Source of the DNA: Cupriavidus sp. UYMMa02A
GTDB lineage: Bacteria; Pseudomonadota; Gammaproteobacteria; Burkholderiales; Burkholderiaceae
Direction of reading: 5' to 3'
Assembly: GCA_001725945.1 (NCBI GenBank)
Contig: LRMT01000004.1
Coordinates: forward strand, 1-64,000
DNA: 64,000 nucleotides
The translations under genes were made by a program, and so were the position numbers. The notes under the pieces were generated by a model. The model ran no database searches. It was not told the DNA's origin and was given only the letters and a program-made list of their open reading frames with translations. Below are positions 32,301 through 42,382 of this stretch, piece after piece; position 1 is the stretch's first letter; each line of letters opens with the position of its first letter.

Positions 32301-32725
32301 GACTTGGCACGTAGCCTCGTAGTGGTGCACGGCTTCCATCATCAGCGCGATGACGGGGTCGATCAGGCTGCGCGCCTCCTCCGGATCCAGGTCCTGGATC
32401 AACGCGGTCGAGCCAGCCATGTCCGCAAACAAGGCGGTGATCGTTTTGCGCTCGCCGCCGGCGTCGGTCCCCTTGGCTTCCATGGCGGCCCGCTCGGCAC
32501 GGATGCGCTCGGCCAGGTGCGGTGGGGTGTAGAGGATTGGCGCAGGTAGCGGTGGCGGCGAGGCCGTAGCCGGATTCGCCAGCAGCACGCCGCACGCGCC
32601 GCAGAATTTCGCGTCGGCGCTGGAGGCGTGGCCGCACTGCGGGCAGATCTGCGCAAGCTTTTCCCCACACGTTTCGCAGAACCGGGTGCCGCGGGATTTT
32701 CCGCTTGGCAATTGGTGCAGCGCAT
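29311..32725 (-). CDS. Class III nucleotidyl cyclase with AAA ATPase and TPR repeats, several frameshifts
   Basis: About 1138 aa. N-terminus: a double zinc ribbon (MRCTNCQAENP, CETCGEKLAQICPQCG, CGACG). Cyclase domain: ITALFADMAGSTALIQDLDP (first metal Asp), SLGDGILALFGAP (second), VGHTIHIAARMEG. AAA domain: VGVVGEAGVGKSRLFHEFKA (Walker A) and MVLFEDLQWLDSETEAF (Walker B). From about residue 560 on it is TPR-like helices (LRAALELLTTLPETPERHRE and onward), uninterrupted from 31700 to the end. The zinc-ribbon/cyclase part changes frame near 32690, 32320 (twice), 31880 and 31715, each needing one G or C. The family makes cAMP or cGMP, presumably gated by the ATPase; target unknown. Confidence 0.8.
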
Positions 32726-33103
32726 ATTGTCCCCTGCCGGCCTTGGCCGCCCACGCACCCATTACAGGCGCAATCCCTGCTCGTGGCAAGCCATCGGCGC
32801 GCAGGCTCACGTCTCGCTGTCCCGCGCCGTGCGCTATGGCGCGGCACCGATTGCAGGGCCCTCCTCCCTTGCGACCGGTCGTGTCGCTTCGCTCAGGCCC
32901 ATGCCGTGGCGCCGGCTGCAGACGCGAGCGAGCGCCGACGCATGTTTCGACCTGGCCACGATCCCTTTCCTCGCCCGCGTTGCCGCCAGAGACCGGGCGC
33001 GCTGCGCGCCAGCAGGAAGCCGCGTCGCGAACCACTAGAGACGACCGACGCGACCCGACAGCCTCTTCGTGCGCCACCGGCGGCACCGAGGCACCCGTCG
33101 ATC
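32726..33103. other. Intergenic, no gene recognised
   Basis: Upstream of the cyclase gene. Frames here are low-complexity and show no motif. It ends at the recombination-like dyad at 33104. Confidence 0.35.
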
Positions 33104-33131
33104 ACTTACCTGATAACTGCTATTATCAGGT
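33104..33131. repeat. Dyad ACCTGATAA-N6-TTATCAGGT, candidate recombinase core site
   Basis: Arms ACCTGATAA (33108-33116) and TTATCAGGT (33123-33131) are perfect inverted repeats around a 6-bp spacer CTGCTA, the geometry of tyrosine-recombinase core sites (about 9-13-bp arms, 6-8-bp centre). The left arm extended, CTTACCTGATAAC (33104-33116), recurs inverted at 33378-33390 as GTTATCAGGTAAG. Confidence 0.55.
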
Positions 33132-33377
33132 TTGAATTTTTGCGTACTATACGGGGTTTCGCTGACTTCACTTAGGGTGGGGGGGCCGTTGGAGGAGGTG
33201 CCGGGAACGGCGCTAACGGCCTGGGGGAAGAAAACGTCTGGGTCGCTAAACGCGAGGGATTTCGGCACCAGATGAAGAGAAAGTTTAGCGAGAAAAGTGC
33301 CCGGTTGCCAGTGCTGCGGGGCTTTCATGGTTCGCCTTTGCGGCTAGCCCGCCATCCCGTCATCGGGTTACTTAAAT

Positions 33378-33390
33378 GTTATCAGGTAAG
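33378..33390. repeat. Inverted 13-bp copy GTTATCAGGTAAG
   Basis: It is an exact inverted match to 33104-33116, ending 29 bp before the integrase ATG. It may be an operator or a half-site bound by that recombinase. The other arm of a dyad is not evident here. Confidence 0.5.
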
Positions 33391-33419
33391 ACGCCGACGC
33401 CTATCATCGACGCATTCTT

Positions 33420-35271
33420 ATGGCCCAACACAACCACGTCGCTGCCACCATCCCGCGCTATACCCGCGCGGATTTCACCGCGCTGCGCTTCCGGCTCAAC
33501 CGCATCCCGGTCGCGGACATCCTGGCGCGTGTCTACGATGAAGACGCGCTGGAGGCGGTCGGGATCGAGACGCCGGCGCAATTGGAAGCCAGGCTCGATG
33601 CGATGCGCGACCATCTGGTCGAACGCGTCTGCCTGAGCAATCCCTATCTGTCGGCGAGCCTGGCCGACGCGCGCCGCTTCAATCGTTGGCCCAAGAGTGC
33701 CATCGACTACCTGGTGCGGGCCGCGGACCAGGATGCTTCCCAGCCTCGGCCCGAAGATCCGGTCTCGGCGTGGCTGCGTCCGATCGTATTCCGGGCGTTG
33801 CGGCAAGAGGGTATCCAGACGCTGGCGCAGCTGCACGGTTATATCTCGCTGCGCGGCCGGCGCTGGTATCTGCCTGTGCCGCGGCTCGGTGCCGGCAAGG
33901 CACGCGCGATCGAGCACTGGCTGCAGGCCCATGCCGTGACGCTCGGTCCGCTCCTGGTCGACGACACGCCCCAGACAGCCGTGGTCGAACTGGGCGCAGA
34001 TCCCGCCGGCAAGTTGGTACCACTGGAGCAGGTCCAACGGATCGTCCCAGCGCTCGACGGCAATAGTGGCCGCAATCGAGCGCCCGGCTTTTGCCTCATT
34101 GCCGCGCGCAATGACCTGGAGGCGATTCACGCTTATCTGTATCGGTTCCGGGATCGGGACAAGACGGCGCGCGCCTATCAAAAGGAACTGGAGCGCTTTC
34201 TGCTCTGGTGCGTAAGCGTGCGTCGCACGGCGCTGTCCAGCGTGGGCGCCGACGATTGCGAGCGCTACAAGGATTTCCTGGCGCAGCCGGAGCCGTCCTG
34301 GATCGGCCCTAAGGCAGCACGCAGCTCGGCTCGCTGGCGACCCTTTGCTGGCGCCCTAAGGCCGGAATCGCAACGCTACGCGATATTGGTGTTGCGGGGG
34401 TTTTGCATGGCTGGTCGGCGTACGCTATCTGGGCGGGAACCCATGGCTGCTGGTTTCTGATCCGCCCACGGTCCGGCGCGAAGTACCCATCGCCGTCGAA
34501 AAGGCCTTGCCAGGGCGGCTGTGGGATGCGCTCATGCAGCCGGATGGCATCCTGGACCAACTCTGTGCCAAGTGGCCGTCTGTGCCTGTGTCCGCACCGC
34601 TGACCGCGAAGGATGCCGGGGCACCGGGGGCGCAGTATCGCCTGGCGCGCGCGGTTGTGCTGCTGCTGGGGTGCAGCGGGGCCCGCCGCGAGGAGGCCGC
34701 GCGCGCAATGCGCTGCCATCTTCAGCCGGTCGCCGAGCAGGCTGGCGTGCCGGCCGGACTGTGGGAGCTGGCGCTCTTGGGCAAACGCAACAAGTGGCGG
34801 ACCGTGTTCCTTCCGCCACGGGTCATCGGGGCATTGCGTGCACACTGGACCGACCGAGGCCACGATTTCGAGCAGGCCGAGCAGGCGCTGGCATTACTCT
34901 CCCCGGTAGTGGTGCCTTCCACACGCACGGCGCAAGCTAAGCATCTCAGCCAAGCGGAGGGTGCCCTGGTTCTTACCGGCAAGGGCTTCTCGCCGGACGG
35001 CCTGTACCAGCTGCTGACGACCACCCTGCTGCGCATCGCTGACGACGTCACATTGGCCTTGAACGAGGCAGAGCGTGAAGTGCTACGTCAATCCGCGCCA
35101 CACACGTTGCGGCATACGTTCGCCACGCATGCCGTGGCCAACGAGATGCCCACCGATGTCCTCCAACGGCTGTTGGGTCATGCCTCGCTGCAAACGACCT
35201 CGCTGTATGTTCGCGCCGAGCGCGCACGCGGGCTCGCCGCCGTGGCGAAGATGTACTCGGATCCCCTGTAG
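33420..35271 (+). CDS. Tyrosine recombinase with DUF3701-like N-terminus, one frameshift
   Basis: About 617 aa after repair. The N-terminal about 95 residues (YTRADFTALRFRLNRIPVAD, YDEDALEAVGIETPAQLEAR) resemble the DUF3701 module seen on Burkholderiales integrases. A SAM-like core-binding region follows (TARAYQKELERFLLWCVSV). Catalysis: Arg in CSGARREEAARAM, box II HTLRHTFATHAV, LLGHASLQTTSLYV with the terminal Tyr. A base is lost near 34406; the restored frame reads WLVGVRYLGGNPWLLVSDPP. It could resolve replicon dimers or excise an element. The next downstream feature is the centromere-like array. Confidence 0.83.
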
Positions 35272-35419
35272 GAACCAGCGAGGCTGTCCTGTGTCCGTCA
35301 CTGGTGGCCAGGGGCGGTAGTCCGTGGCCACCAGCACGGGGGATCGTTTTGCCCAAGTCTGAGTCCGTTCCTCGGGAGCGCTAAGCCAGGCGAGCGAGCA
35401 CCATCCCGTATGCGGCGGC

Positions 35420-37391
35420 GTCCCAAGTTGGGACAGTCCCGCCCAATCGCCAGCCACAACCAACACGGCATGGGGCCCCGGTGTGAGTGCGGGGACCGTC
35501 TATGTGGTGATCAATTCCCCCTTAAACCCGGTGCAGAACCAACAGCAGCAGCCCGCCTGACACTCCCGCGGTACGCGACGCCGCACAGCTCGTATCTGTC
35601 TGATATCGGATGCCAGCAGTTTTCAAGGGCAGCGTTTGGAGAGCAGAAGATCCCTCCAACTTGGGACAGGTCGCAAAAGCCTCGCTTCCGGCTCGACCAC
35701 CTCAACACGCGGCCGCTACCACCTGGCAAGTTCGACGGAAGCCAAGGTGCTGCGGGCGCAGATTATCGCAGCTGCTGATGTAGTGGCCCTGTCCCCAGAT
35801 GGGACCCCACGACATGGATGCGGCCACCCAGATGAGAATCCAATGACGATCTGTCCCAAGTCGGGACAGTTTCCCTCTGTCCGTGGGGCAAAGGGCATGC
35901 CTTCAAGATGACGGCCGGCGATGGCCAAGGTCCCGCCGTATTGACCCGAACCCCCGCGTCTCTCGACGTCCTGTTGGTGCCACCAAGGTCGGCCTCGAGA
36001 TCGTACTGGGGTATAAGTGCGCTCCCGAGTTTGGATCGTCCTCAGGTGTCCCAACTTGGGACAGATTACGCCCGATGTATCGACCGTCGCGACCCGGGCA
36101 TACATGGCCCACGCGCCGCAGGCGTCTGGACGCCATCAGAACGACTCGATGACCTGGGACTGGTGTGCCTGCCGGTTAATGGGATATTCATCGGCGTGCC
36201 GGCAGGCCCCCTCACGACAGAGAGTTCATTCACCTGACTATGACTGTGGGCGGTCCAACGCGGACGTCCCAACTTGGGACAGTGCGGTGCAAACAGCGCT
36301 CCGCCCGTGTCACACGAAACGCTAGGTCTGTCGTTAGGCGGCGCGGGCTTTGACGCGGGTGTTCCAACTCGGAACGTCTTCTTGCGGCATTCCCGCCTCA
36401 CCGGGCCTCTCAAATGAGGCCAGCTCGCCGAAGATAGGGGTCATGCGCATGGAACCGCGGGTTCCACGGTCGGACAGTTTTCCGGGAAGGGGATAGTTGG
36501 ACTGCTGTAACTCGCGAACTCCGGATAGCCGCGTGACCGCGAGCGTCGCGCTTTCGACCTGCCCTGACGTGCGAAGCGTGCGACCTTGGGATCCAACGCA
36601 GGATTGGCAGTAAGATTGCCGGCCGCCGCCGGCCGCTGGCGCATTCCGGGCCTCCGCCGGTCTTAAGCAAAGACGTCCCTTCAGCAAATGATTGTTGTCA
36701 CCGACTGGTGTCCCAACTTGGGACACCAGTCGGTGAAGCCGCTGTCTCACCCTCTGTCAACACCTGCCGCCGCGTGTCTGTACGCCTCGCGATTTCGACC
36801 TGCCTAGTTGCATGGGGTACCGACTTGGACGCACGCGGCAGGATGGCGGTAAAGCTTCCAACGCGCCTACGTCATCTCGCTCCGGTACTCCGGCCCTCCG
36901 CCAATCGCCGAGCTGCTCCGGACACATACTGAGACTTGCAATGACTGCCCCAACGGTCCTCCGGCGGCCCAGTGCTTTGCTTCGGCGCATCGGGACGAAA
37001 TTAATCCCTGTGGACACTTGGGGAAAACAACAGTCCCACGTTGGGACAGGTTACCGCCCGCTCTCAGCGGCCGAGACGTGCGAACAGTTGACCCAACGCG
37101 GGTGACACCCATGCGCTTGTGTCTTACTCCTTGAGTCTCGCCATGACCCGAGTCGGGACAGTCCCAGACCACCTTCTCGAGGGCCTCTGCCGTTGCAGAA
37201 TACCTAGAACCGGCGTGCGGCGCCCCTCGTGGCCAACTCTAGAGCGGGGTCACGTCCCAACTTGGGACACTAGACCGATGTATTGATAGGCGGTCCGAAA
37301 TCATCGGCTGCATTCGGACATCAACACGGGGAGCAGTGGCCCTTGGGCGAGGCGGACCTGGTCTGCGTGGGCGACTGTCCCAACTTGGGAC
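35420..37391. repeat. Array of 15-bp palindromes GTCCCAASTTGGGAC: candidate centromere (parS cluster)
   Basis: Perfect copies: 35420-35434, 36048-36062, 36266-36280, 36710-36724, 37254-37268, 37377-37391. One mismatch: 35853-35867, 37033-37047. Degenerate: 35653-35667, 35791-35805, 36361-36375, 37145-37159. The about 2.2 kb between the integrase and the parB terminator holds no gene I recognise, so the array is the main content. Placement beyond parB and the palindromic form with an odd central base fit ParB-binding sites. I saw no copy of the full motif elsewhere in the window. Confidence 0.78.
36698..36736. repeat. 39-bp perfect palindrome centred on a parS-like core
   Basis: The core at 36710-36724 is extended on both sides by TCACCGACTGGT and its complement ACCAGTCGGTGA, giving 19-bp perfect arms around one central C. 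No other copy in the array is extended like this, so the site may have a special role (nucleation or cruciform). Confidence 0.7.
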
Positions 37392-37513
37392 AGATCAAAC
37401 GCCCCATCTCTTCACACTGAGCGCGCTGTCCGCGCCCTTGCGCCTCATCCAACCGCTTTCGCAGCACGGAACTCGGAGCCCGGCGACTACCACTTAAAGT
37501 AGGCCGATGCAAA

Positions 37514-37540
37514 CAAAAAGCCCGCCGTTTTAGGCGGGCT
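37514..37540 (-). terminator. Rho-independent terminator of the parAB operon
   Basis: On the minus strand AGCCCGCC-TAAAAC-GGCGGGCT is an 8-bp GC stem followed by TTTTTG, 50 bp after the parB stop. Confidence 0.85.
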
Positions 37541-37590
37541 CTCGCAGTGTCTGACGGCGCTGTTGACGCACGTCGATGCTCTAACTCAAA

Positions 37591-38561
37591 TTACTTCGGC
37601 TGGTGGTGGAATGTCTCGCTGATCAACTGGCGAATCTGCGTCTCCAGTGCCTCACTCAAAGCGGCCGACTTGATCTTGATGGTGAAGCCGTTGGCATCCT
37701 TGGTAATCGAGCCGGCATGCTCCTTACCGGAAAAAACTTGTCGATACTGCGCTCGCTAGCTGCGCTCGGGGTATTGGCGCGCTGCGTCGCCAGCGCCTTG
37801 ATCGCGCTGGCTGCCTTGCCTTGGTCCATCTTTCCCGTCGCCACCAGCGGCCAGATTTCCTTGGCTGCCGCATCGCCCGCCTCGCCGTACTTGCGGATCG
37901 TCATGACGAACGCTTCGGCTGCCGTTCCGCCGAGCAGGAAAGGCTGCAGTTCGAGATCACGGATAATGTAATCCGGGAGTTGCGCAAAGCTCAAGAATCG
38001 GTAAAGGCCGCTTCGGGAAAGTCCAAGCGCTTCCGCCAACCGCGAGCGCGACGGGAACTCCTTTTCCGTCTGTCGAATAGAAAGGGCGATCTCGTAGTCT
38101 GAAAGGTCATCGCGGCTGACATTCTCCACCAGCGCGAGCACAGCCATATCGGCATCAGACGGCTCAGCAACCACCGCATTAATCGTCTCCGCGCCGAGCA
38201 TCTTATGGGCGCGCCAGCGACGTTCACCGGCCACAATCTGATAGCCCGATTCTGCGCGGCGTACCACAATCGGCTGCATCAACCCAACTTCTCGAATCGA
38301 CTCGGCCAGGTCAGACAGCTTGGAATCGTTGAAGACGCGCCGCGGTTGCCATGGGTTCGGAACAATCTCCGCGACCGCTAGTTGCGATGCGACGCCAGAG
38401 GATTCCAGTTCCTGCACGCGCATCTGTGCCACGGCCAAGGCGCCCGCAAGTCCAGGCGCAGTTTGCGTACGCTCGTTGCGCTTGATCTCGTCCTTCTGAA
38501 TTGCCGAAGTCTTCCGAATACCAGCCGTCTTCGCCAATAGCTGCTCTCGCATATTGCTCAT
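37591..38561 (-). CDS. parB: ParB-family partition protein, one frameshift at the end
   Basis: About 323 aa. ATG 38561 with GGAGGAG upstream overlaps the parA stop (ATGA). VAEIVPNPWQPRRVFNDSKL and the CTP-binding GERRWRAHKMLG box are ParB hallmarks; FPSRSRLAEALGLSRSGLYR is the HTH that reads parS. A T7 run read as T6 near 37730 shifts the frame; restored, the tail is GKEHAGSITKDANGFTIKIK followed by about 35 residues to TAA 37591. It binds the centromere and stimulates ParA. Its likely target is the palindrome array immediately downstream. Confidence 0.9.
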
Positions 38562-39767
38562 TGCGCGCTCCTCCATTTTTCTGCGTAGATTTCATCCAAC
38601 CATCGGCAATAGTCCACAATTGGCTGGCGCACGCGCTGCAGGGATTTAGCCGCGCTATGCGTACTGCTCACGTCGAATACCGTTGAGAAAGCCAGGGCCC
38701 CCGTGCTCATCACAGAACTGGCGGGCACTTCTATTGAATGCAGCCAGCTCTCATAGGCGCTTTGCGCCCACGCTCGAACAATCGGTGCAGAGGACGTACG
38801 CCCATAGTCGACCCGTGATAGCAGCAGTGACACGAAGTCGTACTTCTTGTCCGCTTCATATTTGATGAAGCTCTTGGAGACATCCGAGAACAGGCGCCAG
38901 AACGACAGCGAACTGATGAAATCCAGATTCTCTGGGACCATTGGCATGACCATGGCATCCGCCGCCAGCAGGGCATTCAAGTTCATATAGGAAAGCGATG
39001 GCGACGTATCCATGAGGATGTAGTCGTAGTGCTTCCGTAACGGCTCCAGTCCTTCCCTGAGAACGGTCCAGAAGCGAAAGCCCGGCTTGATCTTCTGCAT
39101 GGCAGGCAAATGGAATTCCGCGCCGATTAATTCGGTGTGCGCGGGAATGAGATCCAGACCATCCCAGTACGTCGATTGCACTTGAGACAGCAAGCCCCCC
39201 TCAATTTGCTGATCGTAGATATACGGCAGAACGGAATCTTCAGGCGAGACATCTTTCTCGGCGTACAGCCACACAGCTCCGAGAGCGACGCCTGCGGATC
39301 CAGGTCCACCACCAGCACTTTTCTTCCGCGCAGCGTCAATCCCTGAGCGAGGCACATCGTGGTGGTGGTCTTGGCCGAACCGCCCTTCAGTTGGGCCGTA
39401 ATGATGATCTTCCCTTCGGCTCGCGCGTGCCGGTCACCAGCGGTGTCTGATAAATGTCCGACACCTTCTGCACCCACGTGCGCGCCTCCTGCAAGGTGAA
39501 GGTCCGGGTGCGTCCAGTTCCCGCCGCAGTACCTGGCGGCAATTCTCCATCTCCCTTAGTCGCAAGGTATTGCACCTGGGAATGTGAGACGTTGCACATC
39601 TCGGCAATCTCCCCGGTTTTGAATACGGGGGCGGCCTTTCTGGGACGCGGCGCGAGGATCGTCTCACGCAGTTCATTCGTAAAAATGGTGACCTTTTCCG
39701 CGAACTGGGATATCTGCTCAAGCGGGACAGTCCGATCGACTGCAGGAAGTTGGCTCGTTTTCACCAT
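38558..39767 (-). CDS. parA: ParA-family partition ATPase (type Ia, with N-terminal HTH), two frameshifts
   Basis: About 404 aa. The N-terminal about 105 residues are DNA-binding (FKTGEIAEMCNVSHSQVQYL), as in long P1-type ParA proteins that autorepress. Then comes the deviant Walker A QLKGGSAKTTTTMCLAQG, VLVVDLDPQASLSELCG, and YDYILMDTSPSLSYMNLNAL with PMVPENLDF. One-base losses near 39420 and 39268 split the frame. ATG 39767 is chosen; an alternative start at 39824 adds 19 residues. An inverted repeat over the start could be the operator. It moves ParB-parS complexes along the nucleoid. Confidence 0.88.
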
Positions 39768-39805
39768 TCTGAGGTTTTTCCGCAAAATTCTGGAAAGCTC
39801 AGAAT
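39766..39805. promoter_or_regulatory. Inverted repeat ATTCTGAG/CTCAGAAT over the parA start
   Basis: Arms at 39766-39773 and 39798-39805, 24 bp apart, straddle the parA initiation region. It is a plausible site for ParA autorepression. Positional evidence only. Confidence 0.4.
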
Positions 39806-39977
39806 ACAGGAAACGCTTGAGCAACGGCGTATAAATCGCTGATTTTCAAACAAAGTTTCTTCAAAAACCACAGATTTGCCTAATTTTTGGGCAGATTCCG
39901 GCTGGCTGTGTGCGTCACATCTCGCCACGCCAGCACGAGCTTCGTATCGCGGCCGATGACGTGCCGACAACGCTCGG

Positions 39978-40401
39978 CACAAATGACCTCACCTTGATCG
40001 GCTCCACGTCCTCCTACACGCGCCAAGGTGAGGTCATTTGTGCAAATGCGCAGAATCAGAGCACTGACTTTGACGCCATCCCGCACAATGAACCTCACCT
40101 TTATCCCTGCCAGCTCAGCTTGTACAGGCTCTCGTCAGTATCGGGACCGGGGCCGGCGATCTTGCACAATCCACCTCACCTTCAAAAAGGGGCCGTCCTG
40201 GGAAGGGTCGCAATGAGTGAGGTTCATTGTGACCCTACGCAACGCTGCAATTTGCTGAAACACCGTCTTCGTGGAAGACGCACAATAAACCTCACCATTC
40301 GGACCCAAGTTAGCACGAAGGTGAGGTCCTTTGTGCTAACAGCTTTTGTCAAGGGCCGACGCAGGTCCCCCTCATTTCGACCCTGCACAATCGACCTCAC
40401 C
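39978..40401. repeat. Iteron block 1, alternating orientation (8 copies)
   Basis: Copies and strand: 39978 (-), 40027 (+), 40084 (-), 40165 (-), 40216 (+), 40281 (-), 40320 (+), 40386 (-). The left halves GGTGAGGT and right halves TTGTG are kept while the centre varies. Mixed orientation and wide spacing differ from block 2, which suggests a copy-control or incompatibility role. Confidence 0.75.
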
Positions 40402-40617
40402 TTGAGGTTGCACCTTTGCCAAAGCGTGGTCGTCTGCGGGCCGCCATACGAGCCGACACGCAGAAATGGGTACGGATGGTTTGAAAAGAGGAAGTTGCAC
40501 GCGCGGATACGTCTCGTTACTGCTGGCGCCGGTTGGTTGGATGTTTTTTTAGTAAACCACCTAACCCACAAACAGAGCACAAAAAGTCCTTCTAAATCAA
40601 AAGTATGGTTGAGGAAA

Positions 40618-40918
40618 GGTGAGGTTGGTTGTGTCAAGGGTGCGGTTTTATGTGCTGTAAAGGTGGGGTGTGTTGTGCGGGAAGGGTGAGATCGATTGAG
40701 CGACAAGGTGAGGCGGATTGTGCAAACACCGCGAAGGTGAGATGTATTGTGCGCCACTTGTGGATAAGTCGGTTTTGCCTAGGCGGCGCCGTGGCGAAAG
40801 CGCCGCTGGCGACGACGCAGGGTGAGGTTTGTTGTGTGTCGGGTGAGGTTTGTTGTGCGTGCCGTGCACGCTGAGTCCGCCAGCCCGGCAACCTTGCAGC
40901 ATGGTGAGGTTTGTTGTG
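40618..40918 (+). repeat. Iteron block 2, direct repeats (9 copies)
   Basis: Starts at 40618, 40639, 40662, 40685, 40707, 40736, 40821, 40842 and 40903, all on the plus strand. Most neighbours are 21-23 bp apart, two helical turns, as for cooperative initiator binding. The copies at 40639 and 40685 are degenerate. Confidence 0.78.
40759..40767 (-). promoter_or_regulatory. DnaA box
   Basis: TGTGGATAA is the exact complement of the consensus TTATCCACA. It sits inside iteron block 2. Confidence 0.7.
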
Positions 40919-40984
40919 TTGACAGGACCTCACCATCACATGTTAGAGTCGCCGGAGCAAAAAAAAACGAGTAGGAAGACGCGT

Positions 40985-42382
40985 ATGGGGACCGACAATC
41001 CGGTGGAGGTCAGCGCGAGGACGACGCCTCGCCAAATGGCGCTGGCCTTGTTCGAGGACATGTTCGACCTCGGGATGCCCATCAACGAGGCCAACCGCGA
41101 AATCGGTTATCAGCGAAATAATTTCTTCACCGAAATCGTCAATATGGGGTTGGCGGCGCGACGGTTTTTGGATGCCGCGTATTTCATCGTTGCACAGGAT
41201 CCGGAGATTCCTGACCAATACGACGTCGAACTGAACTACTTCAAGTGGTTGATGCGCTATGACAGTCGCAACCTGAAGCATCTGCGAACCATCGCGGACG
41301 AAGCGCAGAACGCGAAGATCCGCGTCACCAATACGCCGTCAGACCGTGAGCCCGATGAGAACGATATCTGGATTCAGGTCCAGCTGATCGGCATGGTGGC
41401 GATGCACCGTGGTCGCGTGCGCTTCGACGTGCATCACAGCCTGATTCCCCATATCCGAGATCCTCGCAAATCTCACTGGCTCAGCCTTCGCATCTCCACG
41501 GCTTTCACGCGCAGTCTCGCACGCGCGATCTATGACAAGGTCTTGCCAAGTGTGCCCAATGGGCGTACGGACTGGATCAAGCTCGAGGAAATGCGTACCT
41601 GGCCGGGAAAGATGGGCGCGAATGCCAGCATCTTCAAATACTTCAAGCGCGACTGGTTGGAGCCGGCGGTCCGAGAAATCAATGATATCTCGGACGTCGA
41701 GCTCAGCTATGAGACCAAGACCGAGTCGACGTCCTCCAAGAAAGTCGACCGGATTCGCTTTCTGCTCAAGCGCAAGGACACCGCCGACGCCGTCATGGCA
41801 AGCCTGTCTGATGCCAGCCAGATCTATAAGATTCTCAAGGAAGAGTTCAACCTCTCCACACGGCAGTTCGGCGAGATCTCCGAAAACCGCGAGACCTGGA
41901 ACGACGATCGCATTCTGCAGGCGATCGAGTACACGCGCTTCAAGCTCAATCGCGGGCAGATCAAGAAGAGTCCCGCTGGCTATTTGATGAAGGCCTTGCG
42001 CGACAACTGGCGGATGTCAGATGCCGAACGGACGATGGTGCAAGTCCAGACCAAGCTGCTTGTCGAGGAAGAGCAGAAGGAAGCTGCGAAGGTGGCTGTC
42101 AAGACCAGTGTGGAGCGCAGTGTTGCCTCCCGTGACGACGAGACCCGCGCTCGCATGAACGAAGAGTCGCGGCAGGGCCGCGAGCACTTCGGTGCGGCGG
42201 ATACCAAAGCGCGACAGGAGTTTGTACGCGCATGGTTGGCGTCGCGCGAGGGCAAGCTTGTATTGAAGCGGATGAAGCTGGAGGCCTCATCCGTATCCGA
42301 AGACGTGATCTTGGCCAACTCGGAGTTGGCATGGTATCTGGGCCAATTCGTGTTTGGGCGAATGGCCACCTCGCGGGCCTGA
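40985..42382 (+). CDS. repA: Plasmid replication initiator RepA
   Basis: 465 aa from ATG 40985, chosen because AGGAAG lies six bases upstream; an in-frame ATG at 40940 lacks a ribosome site. Intact. Winged-helix-type N-terminal half (PRQMALALFEDMFDLGMPIN, HWLSLRISTAFTRSLARAIY, DWIKLEEMRTWPGKMGANAS) as in Rep_3-like initiators, and a charged helical C-terminus. It lies directly beside the iterons, which it should bind to open the origin. The exact Rep family is inferred from context and helix pattern; detailed classification needs a profile search. Confidence 0.82.
   Translation: MGTDNPVEVSARTTPRQMALALFEDMFDLGMPINEANREIGYQRNNFFTEIVNMGLAARRFLDAAYFIVAQDPEIPDQYDVELNYFKWLMRYDSRNLKHLRTIADEAQNAKIRVTNTPSDREPDENDIWIQVQLIGMVAMHRGRVRFDVHHSLIPHIRDPRKSHWLSLRISTAFTRSLARAIYDKVLPSVPNGRTDWIKLEEMRTWPGKMGANASIFKYFKRDWLEPAVREINDISDVELSYETKTESTSSKKVDRIRFLLKRKDTADAVMASLSDASQIYKILKEEFNLSTRQFGEISENRETWNDDRILQAIEYTRFKLNRGQIKKSPAGYLMKALRDNWRMSDAERTMVQVQTKLLVEEEQKEAAKVAVKTSVERSVASRDDETRARMNEESRQGREHFGAADTKARQEFVRAWLASREGKLVLKRMKLEASSVSEDVILANSELAWYLGQFVFGRMATSRA

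Larger units (their letters stand above)
39978..40934. other. Iteron-type replication origin (oriV)
   Basis: About 17 copies of a 16-bp iteron, GGTGAGGTNNNTTGTG, lie between divergent parA and repA, in two blocks, with an A/T-rich segment at about 40540-40605 and a perfect DnaA box. This is the usual make-up of a Rep-dependent plasmid origin. A half-iteron at 40926-40933 sits just before the repA start, so RepA probably also represses its own gene. Confidence 0.8.

Noticed and set aside
32726-32847. Extension of the cyclase frame upstream to 32847
   Set aside because: In the region before 31715 that frame is Arg/Ala-rich nonsense, while the zinc ribbon and cyclase motifs lie in the other two frames; the true start is the ATG at 32725.
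36440-36470. GGAACC-GCG-GGTTCC palindrome as another parS copy
   Set aside because: The arms differ from the GTCCCAA/TTGGGAC consensus; probably chance or another site.
35420-37391. CRISPR array or REP elements
   Set aside because: Copies are short palindromes at irregular distances (about 60-350 bp), next to parAB; a centromere array explains them better.
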